DNA of 64,000 nt, from the NCBI GenBank assembly GCA_028865235.1, contig CP114561.1, positions 3,306,001-3,370,000 on the forward strand. The letters are read 5' to 3'. Shown here piece by piece: positions 55,296 to 64,000 of the stretch. Position numbers and translations under genes: made by a program. The notes beneath the pieces are model-generated. The model did no database searches and was not told where the DNA came from. It was given only the letters and a program-made list of their open reading frames with translations. Source of the stretch: Candidatus Manganitrophus sp. (GTDB lineage: Bacteria; Nitrospirota; Nitrospiria; SBBL01; Manganitrophaceae). The stretch's first letter is position 1; every line of letters begins with the position of its first letter.

Positions 55296-56821
55296 GGCAG
55301 CCCCTCAGGCGGATTCTGATCCGATCGGTTGAGCTCAAATCGGAAGTTGTTTATCAGCGCCGTCAGATCGCTCCCCATCCGGGCGAGCTTTTTCGAGGCG
55401 ACCAGAATCTCCGCGGCGGTTTTTGCCGTGCTTTTGGACGCGTCGGCCACCCCTTCGATGCTCCGGTTCACCTCGTTGGTTCCGTGCGCCGCCTGCGCGA
55501 CCCGGCCGCTGATCTCGTTCGTCGTCACCGTCTGTTCTTCCAGCGCGCCGGAAATGTCGATTGAGATTTGATTGATCTGGCCGATGATTTCCCCGATCTT
55601 TCCAATCTCCGAAATGGCTTCCTTGGTATCCCCCTGGATGGCGCCGATCTTTTGTGTGATCTCCTCGGTTGCTTTGGCCGTCCGTGTGGCGAGATCTTTC
55701 ACCTCGTTCGCCACGACGGCAAATCCTTTTCCCGCCTCCCCCGCGCGCGCCGCCTCGATGGCGGCATTCAGCGCCAGGAGATTGGTCTGCTGGGCGATGG
55801 CGGTGATCACCTTGACCACCTGCCCGATCTCCATGCTCGATTCGCCCAGCTTTGAAATGGTCTTGTTGGTCGAATCGGCCATTTTGACCGCTTGGGTGGT
55901 GATCTGCGTTGCATTGAAGATGTTGCGGGAGGTCTCCTTGAGCGAAGTCGATATCTCCACGGAGGCGGTCGCGACATCCCCAACCATCCGGTTGATCTCC
56001 TGGCTGCTCGATGAGACCATGCTGGCCAGGCGCTCCGTCTCCGAGGAGTTGGCGCTCATCTGCTGGCTGGCGGCCGAGAGCGCTTCGGAGGAGAGGGTGA
56101 TCTGCTTGCAGCTGTCACGAACGGCATAGACCAATTCCTGCATCACTTTTTTCAGGCTGGCCGACATTTTCGAGAAGGCGCGGGCGAGGATGCCGATTTC
56201 ATCTTGTGCGCCGAGGAGCTTCGACTCCACCTCGACCGTCATATCGCCCTGGGCGACTTTTTCGATCATCCCGACCAGATGGGCCAGGGGACGCGTAATT
56301 CCCCGAAAGAGGATCGTCACCCCGAGAATGAGCAGGATCAGCGCCACCAAGTTGCTCGCGACCACCGTTCGGATGCCGCTGCGCAGGTTTCTCGAAAGGG
56401 TCTCCTGACTGTAGCCGATCTGCAGGTGCCCGATCGGCTTGCCTTTTTCTCTGAGGCTGAAGATGTCCCGTTGATAAATCGACAGTGAACCGGTATCGCT
56501 CGGGGGCTTGCTGTTCTCCGTCAATGGTTTTCTGTCGGCGTCGTAAAAAACGACGAAGATCACGTCGGGATCTTTCAATGCAACCTTGACGAATACTTCC
56601 AGGGCCTGAAGATCGAAGTTTTCGACGTAGCTGGCGCTGATCTGGGCCAGGGTATCGGCCAAGGCGTTTCCTTTTGATTCCATCAGGGATCGGATGGTGG
56701 CATGATTCTGATGGATCATGAGGGTGCCCAATCCGCCCAGCAAGATCACCATGAAAATGAGATTCGGGACCAAGAATTTCTTGCTGATGGAGTTCAACCG
56801 AAAAACCTTTTCAAGCGCCAT
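55292..56821 (-). CDS. Methyl-accepting chemotaxis protein
   Basis: A 509-residue transmembrane chemoreceptor. TM1 (about 17-38, [16 protein letters not shown]) is followed by a periplasmic domain of about 120 residues, TM2 (about 160-180, [18 protein letters not shown]), HAMP, and a cytoplasmic coiled coil. The MCP hairpin tip is [22 protein letters not shown]. It would signal to CheA, which is not in the window. The first 210 residues are nearly the same as those of the histidine kinase encoded next to it, so both likely read the same input. The - strand start at 56821 lies about 40 bases after the kinase stop. Confidence 0.93.
   Translation of the reverse strand: MALEKVFRLNSISKKFLVPNLIFMVILLGGLGTLMIHQNHATIRSLMESKGNALADTLAQISASYVENFDLQALEVFVKVALKDPDVIFVVFYDADRKPLTENSKPPSDTGSLSIYQRDIFSLREKGKPIGHLQIGYSQETLSRNLRSGIRTVVASNLVALILLILGVTILFRGITRPLAHLVGMIEKVAQGDMTVEVESKLLGAQDEIGILARAFSKMSASLKKVMQELVYAVRDSCKQITLSSEALSAASQQMSANSSETERLASMVSSSSQEINRMVGDVATASVEISTSLKETSRNIFNATQITTQAVKMADSTNKTISKLGESSMEIGQVVKVITAIAQQTNLLALNAAIEAARAGEAGKGFAVVANEVKDLATRTAKATEEITQKIGAIQGDTKEAISEIGKIGEIIGQINQISIDISGALEEQTVTTNEISGRVAQAAHGTNEVNRSIEGVADASKSTAKTAAEILVASKKLARMGSDLTALINNFRFELNRSDQNPPEGLP
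56150..56821 (-). repeat. Duplicated sensor-coding segment, chemoreceptor copy
   Basis: The DNA encoding the N-terminal sensor, TM2 and HAMP start of the chemoreceptor is closely similar to 57650-58317 in the kinase gene, with long identical runs (for example around 56300-56350 and 57795-57845). This indicates a recent duplication or gene conversion. Confidence 0.85.
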
Positions 56822-56859
56822 CTTTCCTTACACCTTTCCTTGTTTGGGGTTTGGAATGA

Positions 56860-58317
56860 TCACCGCTTCTTTTTTGGTCCTGTGCCGGAAAGGGGTTCCA
56901 AAGACGGTCGGTTTTGGCCGGCCTGTTGAGGTTTATTTTTCTGTGGAAGCCAGAAAAAGAATGTCGCCCCTTTTCCCTTTTGTGATTCAACCCAGATCTT
57001 TCCGCCGTTCAGGTCGACGATCTTTTTCACGATGGGGAGTCCCACCCCGGTCCCCTCCACCTTAACATCCTGCAGCCGCTGGAAGATCGCGAAGACCTTT
57101 TCATGATAGGCCGGATCGATTCCGATTCCATTATCTTTAACGTAGAACTCCATCCCCCCGTTCGACTCTTTCCCCCCGATCTCAATCCGAGGGTGGGGTT
57201 GATCCCCCATGAACTTTGTGGCATTGGAGATCAGGTTCTGGAAGATCTGGGCCAGCTGGACAGGGTTGAACATAAAGCGCGGGAGAGGAGATTGAACGGA
57301 GACCGCGATGTTGCGCTGTGCGAGTTGATTTTGAAGAATGTCCAGGACATTTTGGATGACACCGTTGACCTCGATCATCTCTTGGCGCTCCTGCATCTTT
57401 CCAATCTTCGAGAGGGTCAAAAGCCCCTGGATCAATTCTTCCATGTAGTTCGCGTTACCGATGATTCGGTCGAGGTAATGCCTCGCGTGATCGTTTAATT
57501 CTTGGCCGTATTCTTCCTTCATCAAGCCGGCCATTCCATTCATCGAGACCACCGGAGACTTCAAGTCGTGTGAAACGGTATAAATGAACGCTTCCAACTC
57601 CGCCGTGCGCGCCCTCACCTGTTCCTCCAGGTGGTCGTGAGACCGAGCAAGCTCTTCGCTCATTCGGTTGAGGCTGCGGGCCAAAACCCCCATCTCATCG
57701 GGGCGATCGACCAAGCGGGGGGCGACGCGGGCGGTCAAGTCTCCCTGGGCGACTTTTTCGATCACCCCGACCAGGTGGATCAAGGGCCGCGTGATTCCCC
57801 GAAAGAGGATCGTCACCCCGAGAATGAGCAGGATCAGCGCCACCAGGTTGCTCACGGCCACCGTCTGGATGCCGCTGCGTAGGTTTTTCGAGAGGGTCTC
57901 TTGGCTGTAGCCGATCTGAAGGTGCCCGACGGGCGTTTGATCTTCCCGGAGGCTGTGAATTTCCCGATCATAAATCGACAGCGAAGAGATGTCGCTCGGG
58001 GGCTTGCTGTTCTCCGTCAACGGCACCCTGTCGGCGTCATAGAAAACGACAAAAACAACATCGGGGTCTTTCAACGCTTCGTTGACGAACAATTCCAAGG
58101 CCTGAAGATCGAAATTCATAACGTAATTGGCGCTGATCTGAGCGAGGTTGTTGGCCAGGGCGTTTCCCTTTGATTCCATCAAGGATCGGATCGTGGCATG
58201 ATTCTGATGGATCATGAGGGCGCCCAATCCGCCCAGCAGAATCACCATGAAAATGAGATTCGAGATCAAGAATTTCTTGCTGATGGAATTCAGTCGAAAA
58301 ATCTTTTCAAGCGCCAT
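56860..58317 (-). CDS. HAMP sensor histidine kinase sharing the chemoreceptor's input domain
   Basis: A 485-residue membrane kinase. Residues 1-210 (TM1, periplasmic sensor, TM2, HAMP) are nearly identical to the neighbouring chemoreceptor, for example [20 protein letters not shown] and [20 protein letters not shown]. The output half is instead HisKA (EAFIYTVSHDLKSPVVSMNG, His) and HATPase_c (NLISNATKFMGD, KDNGIGIDPAYHEK, GTGVGLPIVKKIVD). It lacks a receiver domain, and no response regulator is in the window. It lies 14 bases after binding protein 2, consistent with one operon and with binding-protein-mediated sensing. Confidence 0.93.
   Translation of the reverse strand: MALEKIFRLNSISKKFLISNLIFMVILLGGLGALMIHQNHATIRSLMESKGNALANNLAQISANYVMNFDLQALELFVNEALKDPDVVFVVFYDADRVPLTENSKPPSDISSLSIYDREIHSLREDQTPVGHLQIGYSQETLSKNLRSGIQTVAVSNLVALILLILGVTILFRGITRPLIHLVGVIEKVAQGDLTARVAPRLVDRPDEMGVLARSLNRMSEELARSHDHLEEQVRARTAELEAFIYTVSHDLKSPVVSMNGMAGLMKEEYGQELNDHARHYLDRIIGNANYMEELIQGLLTLSKIGKMQERQEMIEVNGVIQNVLDILQNQLAQRNIAVSVQSPLPRFMFNPVQLAQIFQNLISNATKFMGDQPHPRIEIGGKESNGGMEFYVKDNGIGIDPAYHEKVFAIFQRLQDVKVEGTGVGLPIVKKIVDLNGGKIWVESQKGKGATFFFWLPQKNKPQQAGQNRPSLEPLSGTGPKKKR
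57650..58317 (-). repeat. Duplicated sensor-coding segment, kinase copy
   Basis: Second copy of the segment at 56150-56821. Similarity stops after the HAMP start, where the output domains diverge. Confidence 0.85.
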
Positions 58318-58330
58318 GTGTTCTTTAAAT

Positions 58331-59500
58331 TTATTTGAGGTTTTGGATGGTGACTGCTTTTCCGTTTTCGATTTTTGTCAAAAAGAGCTGGTGCAGGCCT
58401 TGATGGTTGTTCGGGCTAAACCACACCTCCAGCCCTCCGGCGTTCATCTTCAGTTTTTCGAGCGTAGAGATAAACCCCTCCCGTGTCAGCGGAGAGGTGT
58501 TCTTCAGCGCTTCCACGAATACTTTGGCGCCGAGGTAACTCTCCAGACTCACCGGGTCCGGAGCAAGACCGGCGGCTTTCATATCCGAAAGATATTCCTT
58601 TACAATCGGCAGGGAACTGTCGCTTGGATTCGGAACAACCTGGGTCATGAGGACCCCGTCGGCGTCTTTCCCCGCTTCCTGGACCAGCGGGGTGACGCCC
58701 CCCGAAAAGAGGAAAAATTTGGGGTTGAATCCACGCTCTTTGGCCTTTTTGAGAAAAACCGCGCAGGGGGTATAAGGACAAAACATAATCACCGCTTCGG
58801 GATTCGCTTTGACGAGCGCTTCCAAGGCGACATCGACATTGACGGTATTCCGCTCAAATTTCCCGTCCCCGACCAGCGGCATATTTCTTTTCCGCAAGGC
58901 CCGCATCAGCCCGGCGCGGCCTGCTTCACCCAGGGCGTCGTCCTGGGAAAAGACGCCGATCTTGGTCATCTTCAGATCCTCGGTCAACCGCTCGACCATC
59001 ACTTCAGTCTCGTCCGCGTAGCTTGCGCGGAGGGTGAAGATATATCGATCCACCGGATTGCGAAGGAATCGAGCCCCCGTGAACGGGAAGAGATAGGGGA
59101 CATGGGCTCTTGTGAAGATCGGCACGATCGATGCGGAGATCGGTGAGCCGACATACCCGAATAAGGCGAACACCTTTTCCTCCTCGATGAATTTTCGGGT
59201 ATTCTCGATCGCTTTGGCGGGCTGGTAGCCGTCATCGTAGACGATCAGCTTGATCTTGCGGCCCTGGACCCCTCCGCCGGCATTGACCTTGTTGAAAAAA
59301 ACGGCGGCTCCTTCCTTAATTAAAATGCCTACCCCGGAAAGAGGGCCGGTCTGAGCGTTGGACATGCCGAGGAGGATCTCTTTCTCCGTCACCCCTTCCT
59401 CCGCCCATAAGGGGGGAGTCGACAAAAGCAATAGGATCAGGCTGGAGATGAAGGGATTCTTGATAATAGAGTTTAATCTGAAAAATTTCAGGGACGGCAT
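58331..59500 (-). CDS. LivK-like periplasmic binding protein, copy 2
   Basis: A 389-residue binding protein close to copies 1 and 3 ([54 protein letters not shown]). Its N-terminus is unusual: FFRLNSIIKNPFISSLILLL resembles the start of the adjacent kinase and chemoreceptor ([20 protein letters not shown]). The signal peptide may therefore derive from the sensor gene by recombination. Binding-pocket residues differ from copies 1 and 3, for example FPFTGARFLRNPVDRY, so ligand specificity may differ. It lies 15 bases after copy 3 and 13 before the kinase. Confidence 0.88.
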   Translation of the reverse strand: MPSLKFFRLNSIIKNPFISSLILLLLSTPPLWAEEGVTEKEILLGMSNAQTGPLSGVGILIKEGAAVFFNKVNAGGGVQGRKIKLIVYDDGYQPAKAIENTRKFIEEEKVFALFGYVGSPISASIVPIFTRAHVPYLFPFTGARFLRNPVDRYIFTLRASYADETEVMVERLTEDLKMTKIGVFSQDDALGEAGRAGLMRALRKRNMPLVGDGKFERNTVNVDVALEALVKANPEAVIMFCPYTPCAVFLKKAKERGFNPKFFLFSGGVTPLVQEAGKDADGVLMTQVVPNPSDSSLPIVKEYLSDMKAAGLAPDPVSLESYLGAKVFVEALKNTSPLTREGFISTLEKLKMNAGGLEVWFSPNNHQGLHQLFLTKIENGKAVTIQNLK

Positions 59501-59515
59501 CTCTCTCTTAGGCTT

Positions 59516-60649
59516 TATTTTAGGTTCCCGATCGTCACCACTTTGCCGTTTTCGATTTTTGTCAGAAAGACCTGGTGCAAGCCTTGATGATCGGTGGGGC
59601 TGAACGATACCGCCAGCCCTCCGGCCTCCATGCTGAACTTCTCCAGGGTGGAGATCAGCGCTTCCCGGGTCAGGGGGAGGTCTTCTTTAAGGCCTCCACC
59701 AACACCTTGGCGCCGAGATAACTCTCCAGACTCACCAGATCGGGAGTCAATCCGGCGGCTTTCATGTCCGAGACGAATTCCTTCACAATCGGCAGGGCGC
59801 TGTCACTCGGATTCGGCACAATCTGAGTGACGATGAGCCCGTCGGCGGCTTTCCCCGCCTCGTGGATTAAGGCGGTGGTGCCGACCCCCAGGTGTAAGAA
59901 GAGGGGGAGAATCCACGCGCCCTGGCCTTTTTGAGAAAAGCAGCGCAAGGCGTATAGGGACAAGCCAGCATCACCGCCTCGGGGTTGGCTTTGACGAGCG
60001 TCTCCAACGCCGCCTCGACATCTTCGGTATTCCGTTCATATTTCCCGTCCCCGACCAGCGGCATATTCCTCTTCCGCAAGGCCCGGATCAATCCGGCGCG
60101 GCCTGCTTCCCCCATGGCGTCGTCCTGGGCAAAGACGCCGATCTTGGTCAGCTTCAGATCCCGGGTCGCCCGATCGACCAAGACTTCCGCTTCGTCCGCG
60201 TAGCTGGCCCGAAGGTTGAAGATATATTTATTGACCGGATTTCGGATGACTTCCGCGCCGGTGAGCGGGAAGAGATAGGGAACTCGGGCGCGCGTGATGG
60301 TCGGCACGATGGCGGCGGAGATTCCGGAGCCGATGTAGCCGAATAATGCGAAGACCTTGTCCTCCTCGATGAACTTTCGGGTGTTGGCGATCACCTTGGG
60401 GAATTCGTAACGATCATCGTAGACGATCAGCTTGATCTTGCGGCCCTGGACCCCTCCGGCGGCGTTGACCTTGTTGAAGTAAACCGTGGCTCCTTCCTTC
60501 ATCGCGATACCCAACTCATAAACGGGTCCGGTCTGGGCGTTGGACATGCCGAGGAGGATCTCTTTTTCCGTGACGCCGTCCTCCGCTCGGGAGAAAGACG
60601 CAGATAAAAGCAGAATAAGAACGAACCCCCATGCCTTGCCTCTCAACAT
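59516..60649 (-). CDS. LivK-like periplasmic binding protein, copy 3 (frameshifted)
   Basis: A binding protein of about 378 residues and the first gene of the operon. The signal peptide is GFVLILLLSASFSRAEDG. Core motifs are ILLGMSNAQTGPVYELG, YDDRYEFPKVIANTRKF and [19 protein letters not shown]. The frame changes near 59905 and again near 59680, in short G/C runs; the joined reading continues to [15 protein letters not shown] like the other copies. An assembly error is more likely than decay. Met 60649 follows AAGGAGC. Upstream in-frame codons lack a signal-peptide character. Confidence 0.83.
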
Positions 60650-61010
60650 GACAAGCTCCTTATGCAGAGAACATACGGTTGTGAAAAGTGGGGTCTGAAT
60701 CTCAGAATCTCGTCGAATGAGACGTCTTCTGATCCGGTTGCATTTGTCGTCGCCTTCCCAAGAGAAAAAGAAAATCTCCGAGGGCTGGGGCGACAGACAA
60801 TCAGTCGAAAGTATAGCACCGAAACAAACCTTGTCTATATTTCTGCACGGTATCGATCGTGACGGCGGAAAATACATTAAATAGCCGCAACCACGGATTT
60901 ATTAGCTCCCGATAGAGGTGGAAATGATTCGCCCGGGCGCGTCGCACGGTTCTTCCTCTGCGATGCGGATGGATGCTTTTCGGGAAAAAAAGGGAGGGAC
61001 GGATCGGCCC
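60650..61010. other. Intergenic region upstream of the binding-protein operon
   Basis: About 360 bases between the start of the - strand binding-protein operon and the stop of the next - strand gene. It should contain the operon promoter. I see no GGCA-N6-TTGC element and no convincing terminator or RNA structure. Confidence 0.4.
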
Positions 61011-62267
61011 TTATATTTCTCCGCAGCCGTATTGATGCGTCGATTTCGGGAAGAACCATCCCGATTTTTCGGTCAGGAAAAGGCGGACCGATCTGTCCGG
61101 CACGTGAGAACAGATCGTGTCGAGCACCGCTTTGAAGATTCTTTTTTCCGGATAGGGATTGGCGTTGAACTCGCGGAGGGTCCAGGCATTTAAATCGAGC
61201 ACGGCCCAACCGTCGCGCTCGGTCACAAAGGGCGAAAGCTCGGCCGGCAGACGGGGCGCCACATCGGGGTGCATCCGAATTTGGCCGTGGCTGACGTTCC
61301 CCGTATAGACGTTGAACGAGAGGGCGGAATCCCAGCGATTCACATTATTCAGAAGCGGGAGGATTCCAATAAAGAGGACGGCGAGCGCCTGCGGGAGGTT
61401 GTAGAAACGGGGGGCGGCGAACATTTTTTTGAGCGCAAACGGCGGCGCTTTGTAAAAGAGCAGCCATGCCTGCGCCGCCATCGTCTGGCCCCAGATCCAG
61501 GCGCTGTTGTTCCAGTCGTTTCTGAACGGTCCGATGAGGAAAAAAATAAGCGCGTGCATCAACATCGCATCGAAGAGGGCGATGGCGCGAAACCGCTTCG
61601 TCAGAAGTCCGATCGCAAACAACACTTCGAAGAGCGCCGCAAAAACGCCGAGGGCCGGCAGGGTGGGAATGTCCAACGGCAGAAGATCGGTCAGCGGCCG
61701 GAGGAACCAGGGGAATTCCTCGTTGAAAAAGTGGGTGTTCAGCTTCTGGACCCCCCCCCAGAAATAAACCGCGGCGAGGATGAACCGAAATCCGATGAGA
61801 ATGCGATGCGCTTCCTCCTCGCCGCCGTCGCTTCTGTAGGTGAGCAGAAGGAGGAAACAGAAAAAGAACTGATAAAACGACGGCCAGATGCGGCTCTGAT
61901 CCTGTAGAAAGAGAATCGTAAAAATTGCAACGATCAACCCGACCCACATTTTCGACCGAGGCTGGATGACCAGGGCGAGAAGGAGGCCGGAGAAGAGGGC
62001 GAGAAACAAATAATCTAACGGATAGGGAAAAGCCGGAACGAGACCAAAGAGGGGAACCAGAGGATAGAGCCGGCTTGAAATCCAGAGCTTCCAGGAAAAG
62101 CCGAGGCAGAGCAAAACGAAAACGGCGAGAAGCCTGATCAATAAAATCAGCCGTTTTTCTTCGCTCCCGAAGATCGATATCGACCCCTCCGGCTGCGATT
62201 CCGGTCCGCTGAGTCGCGGCGAAGGACTCCGGTGCGAAGCCGGTTTCGATGGGTGCTTCGTCTTCAT
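61011..62267 (-). CDS. HTTM/DoxX-like polytopic membrane protein
   Basis: A 418-residue membrane protein with about eight to nine hydrophobic helices (for example LIRLLAVFVLLCLGFSWKLW and WVGLIVAIFTILFL). The signature region FRFILAAVYFWGGVQKLN, then EEFPWFLRPL, resembles HTTM (vitamin-K-dependent carboxylase-like) membrane domains. The C-terminal 100 residues are soluble (RMHPDVAPRLPAELSPFVTE). The enzymatic role is unknown; true gamma-carboxylase activity is unlikely to be inferable from this. Met 62267 follows GAAGAG and starts a basic, Pro/Ser-rich cytoplasmic tail. It is divergent from the carbamoyltransferase gene. Confidence 0.7.
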   Translation of the reverse strand: MKTKHPSKPASHRSPSPRLSGPESQPEGSISIFGSEEKRLILLIRLLAVFVLLCLGFSWKLWISSRLYPLVPLFGLVPAFPYPLDYLFLALFSGLLLALVIQPRSKMWVGLIVAIFTILFLQDQSRIWPSFYQFFFCFLLLLTYRSDGGEEEAHRILIGFRFILAAVYFWGGVQKLNTHFFNEEFPWFLRPLTDLLPLDIPTLPALGVFAALFEVLFAIGLLTKRFRAIALFDAMLMHALIFFLIGPFRNDWNNSAWIWGQTMAAQAWLLFYKAPPFALKKMFAAPRFYNLPQALAVLFIGILPLLNNVNRWDSALSFNVYTGNVSHGQIRMHPDVAPRLPAELSPFVTERDGWAVLDLNAWTLREFNANPYPEKRIFKAVLDTICSHVPDRSVRLFLTEKSGWFFPKSTHQYGCGEI

Positions 62268-62420
62268 GCTGGCTTTCTCTTCAAAGAATAAACAGACCGA
62301 ATATATCATAGGTCAGGCTTTTTTCATTCACGGATAAAAATCCCCCGAGGCGATCGCCGATATTCCAAGCGTAAGGTCCTCTATCTTGACAGAAATCAGG
62401 ATCGATGTTAAGACCGATGA

Positions 62421-64000
62421 ATGGCGTCAACCGTTTTAGGTATTTCGGCATATTATCACGACAGCGCCGCGGCCTTGCTGGGCGACGGCGAAATCGTCGC
62501 CGCCGCCCAGGAGGAACGCTTCACCCGGCGGAAGCACGACGCCCGGTTTCCAGAACAGGCGATTGCCTACTGTTTAAAGGAGGGGGGCATCCGCCTAACC
62601 GATCTTGAAGCGATCGTTTTTTATGACAAGCCTTTGGTGAAATTCGAGCGGCTGCTCGAAACCTACCTCGCCGAAGCCCCCCGGGGATATCGCTCCTTCG
62701 CCGCCGCCATGCCGGTCTGGCTGAAGGAAAAGCTCTTCCTGAAACCGCAACTAAAAAAAGAGCTGGCCCGCCTTGGACAATGCGGGGCGGCGGCGCTCCC
62801 GCCGCTCTATTTCGCCGAGCACCATCAGGCCCACGCCGCCTCCGCCTTTTATCCCAGCCCCTTTTCCCGACGCCGCGGTCCTCTGCATGGACGGGGTCGG
62901 CGAGTGGGCGACGACCTCGGTCTGGCTGGGGGAGGGCCACACGCTCGCATCGCGCAATGGCGAGATCGATTTCCCCCACTCCCTCGGCCTCCTTTATTCG
63001 GCCTTCACCTATTACACCGGCTTCAAGGTCAACTCCGGCGAGTACAAGGTGATGGGCCTGGCCCCCTACGGCGAGCCGGCGTACGTCGAGCTGATCCTGG
63101 AGCAGCTGTTCGATCTGAAAGACGACGGCACCTTCCGTCTGAACATGGACTATTTCCACTACTCCACCGGTCTGACGATGACGAACGCCAAGTTCAATGC
63201 GCTGTTCGGCGGACCGCCGCGCGCCCCGGAAGAAAAATTCACGCAGCGGGAGATGGATCTTGCCGGTTCGATCCAGGCGGTCACCGAAGAGGTCGTGCTG
63301 CGTCTGGCGAGAACGATTCATCGCGAGCTGGGGGTCGATGCGCTCTGTCTGGCCGGCGGCGTCGCGCTCAACTGCGTCGCCAACGGCAAGGCTTCTGCGG
63401 GAAGGCCCGATGCGGGAGATCTGGATTCAGCCGGCGGCCGGCGACGCCGGCGGCGCGCTCGGCGCGGCCCTCGCCTTCCGGCACCAATATCAGGGACAGC
63501 CTCGGACCGTGACGCGGGACCGATCGGATGGCCGGCGCGTATTTGGGGCCCCGGTTCAGCGCATTCCGAGATCAAACGGTATCTCGACTCCGTCGGCGCC
63601 GTCTACGAGTACCTGCGACGACGAGCCGTTGATGGGATCGGTCGCGGAGATTCTCGCTCGCGGAACAGGCCGTCGGGTGGTTTCAGGGCCGGATGGAATT
63701 CGGACCGCGCGCGCTCGGCGCCCGCTCCATTCTCGGCGATCCGCGCAGTCAAAAAATGCAATCGGTCATGAATCTGAAGATCAAATACCGCGAATCGTTC
63801 CGGCCGTTCGCCCCCTCGGTTCTCTTTGAATCGGTCTCCACGTTTTTCGAGCTCGATCGTCCGAGTCCGTATATGTTGCTGACCGCATCGGTCCGCGAGG
63901 AGCACCGTCTTCCGATGACCTCCGATAGCCTAGAAAATGGAGCGGCCACCAGGCAGCAACGCCTCTTCGGCATCGATAAACTCAACGTCAAACGTTCTTC
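62421..64000 (+). CDS. NodU-family carbamoyltransferase (3' end outside window; frameshifted)
   Basis: The first 527 or so codons of an O-carbamoyltransferase. The N-terminal Kae1-like domain has VLGISAYYHDSAAALLGDG, AAQEERFTRRKHDARFP and EHHQAHAASAFYPSPF, which carry the conserved His and Glu residues. CMDGVGEWATTSVW, ALCLAGGVALNCVANGK and FQGRMEFGPRALGARSILG follow, all typical of NodU/CmcH. It transfers a carbamoyl group from carbamoyl phosphate to a hydroxyl of a sugar or polyketide-like acceptor, often in surface glycan or secondary metabolite pathways. Frame changes near 62865, 63390, 63555 and 63660 fall mostly in G/C runs. It continues past base 64000. Confidence 0.85.

Noticed and set aside
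54159..60649. Interpretation of the LivK-like genes as a branched-chain amino acid ABC transporter
   Set aside because: No LivH, LivM, LivF or LivG gene is present; the partners are a kinase and a chemoreceptor.
62386..62414. TTGACA with a TAAGAC hexamer before the carbamoyltransferase
   Set aside because: The -10 match is poor, and the transcript would start within a few bases of the ATG.

Overview
The window is a 64 kb piece of a moderately high-GC Gram-negative chromosome. The best fit is a Nitrospirota-like chemolithotroph, possibly related to Candidatus Manganitrophus. That placement is inferred from an alternative complex III (ACIII) locus joined to cytochrome bd-like oxidase genes, plus PEP-CTERM/sigma-54 surface biology. 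No rRNA or marker gene proves it. Many otherwise intact genes are broken by single-base indels, mostly in runs of C or G. I read these as consensus errors of a long-read assembly, and I annotate each such gene as one CDS spanning its reading frames.

Layout. 0-4 kb: a small secreted protein, a GAF-rich histidine kinase and a Big/PKD lipoprotein. 4.2-12.8 kb: one + strand respiratory operon, actA-actB1-actB2-actC-actD-actE followed by two CydA-like genes, with no actF and no cydB. 12.8-16.9 kb (- strand): an SDR, an outer-membrane barrel protein, a DoxX protein and a pyruvate-oxidase-like ThDP enzyme. 17.1-18.9 kb: a DUF5069 gene and thiI. 19-21.5 kb: an AT-richer island with three small genes, palindromic repeats and a decayed second copy of the thiI 3' end. 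21.7-27.4 kb: a multi-sensor GGDEF protein, a PEP-CTERM protein with a sigma-54 promoter, a CBS protein and a lipoprotein. 27.5-33.1 kb: a double-length uvrA, unusually GC-rich and dense in indels. 33.1-35.4 kb: a small unknown gene and prfC. 35.7-36.9 kb: a lipoprotein gene followed by an integron attC-like site.

37.2-45.6 kb: an orphan promoter-terminator pair (small RNA candidate); a 1320-residue fibronectin-III repeat protein whose leader carries a sigma-54-like promoter and two tandem c-di-GMP-I riboswitches; a LamG/PKD/beta-propeller secreted protein; and a DUF3309-csbD pair with its own sigma-54-like promoter. 45.6-47.3 kb: a PAS histidine kinase. 48-54.1 kb: a molybdenum hydroxylase operon (small and large subunits, MocA, XdhC, SufU, SufS). 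54.2-60.6 kb (- strand): three LivK-like binding proteins with no permease, together with a histidine kinase and a methyl-accepting chemotaxis protein that share almost the same N-terminal sensor half. 61-64 kb: an HTTM-like membrane protein and a NodU-type carbamoyltransferase cut by the window edge.

How the parts may work together (inference): the ACIII/bd-like operon would oxidise quinol and pass electrons to oxygen within one transcriptional unit. The GGDEF protein, the c-di-GMP riboswitches and the sigma-54 promoters link second-messenger signalling to surface and matrix proteins. The binding-protein/kinase/chemoreceptor operon looks like a small-molecule sensing module rather than a transporter.
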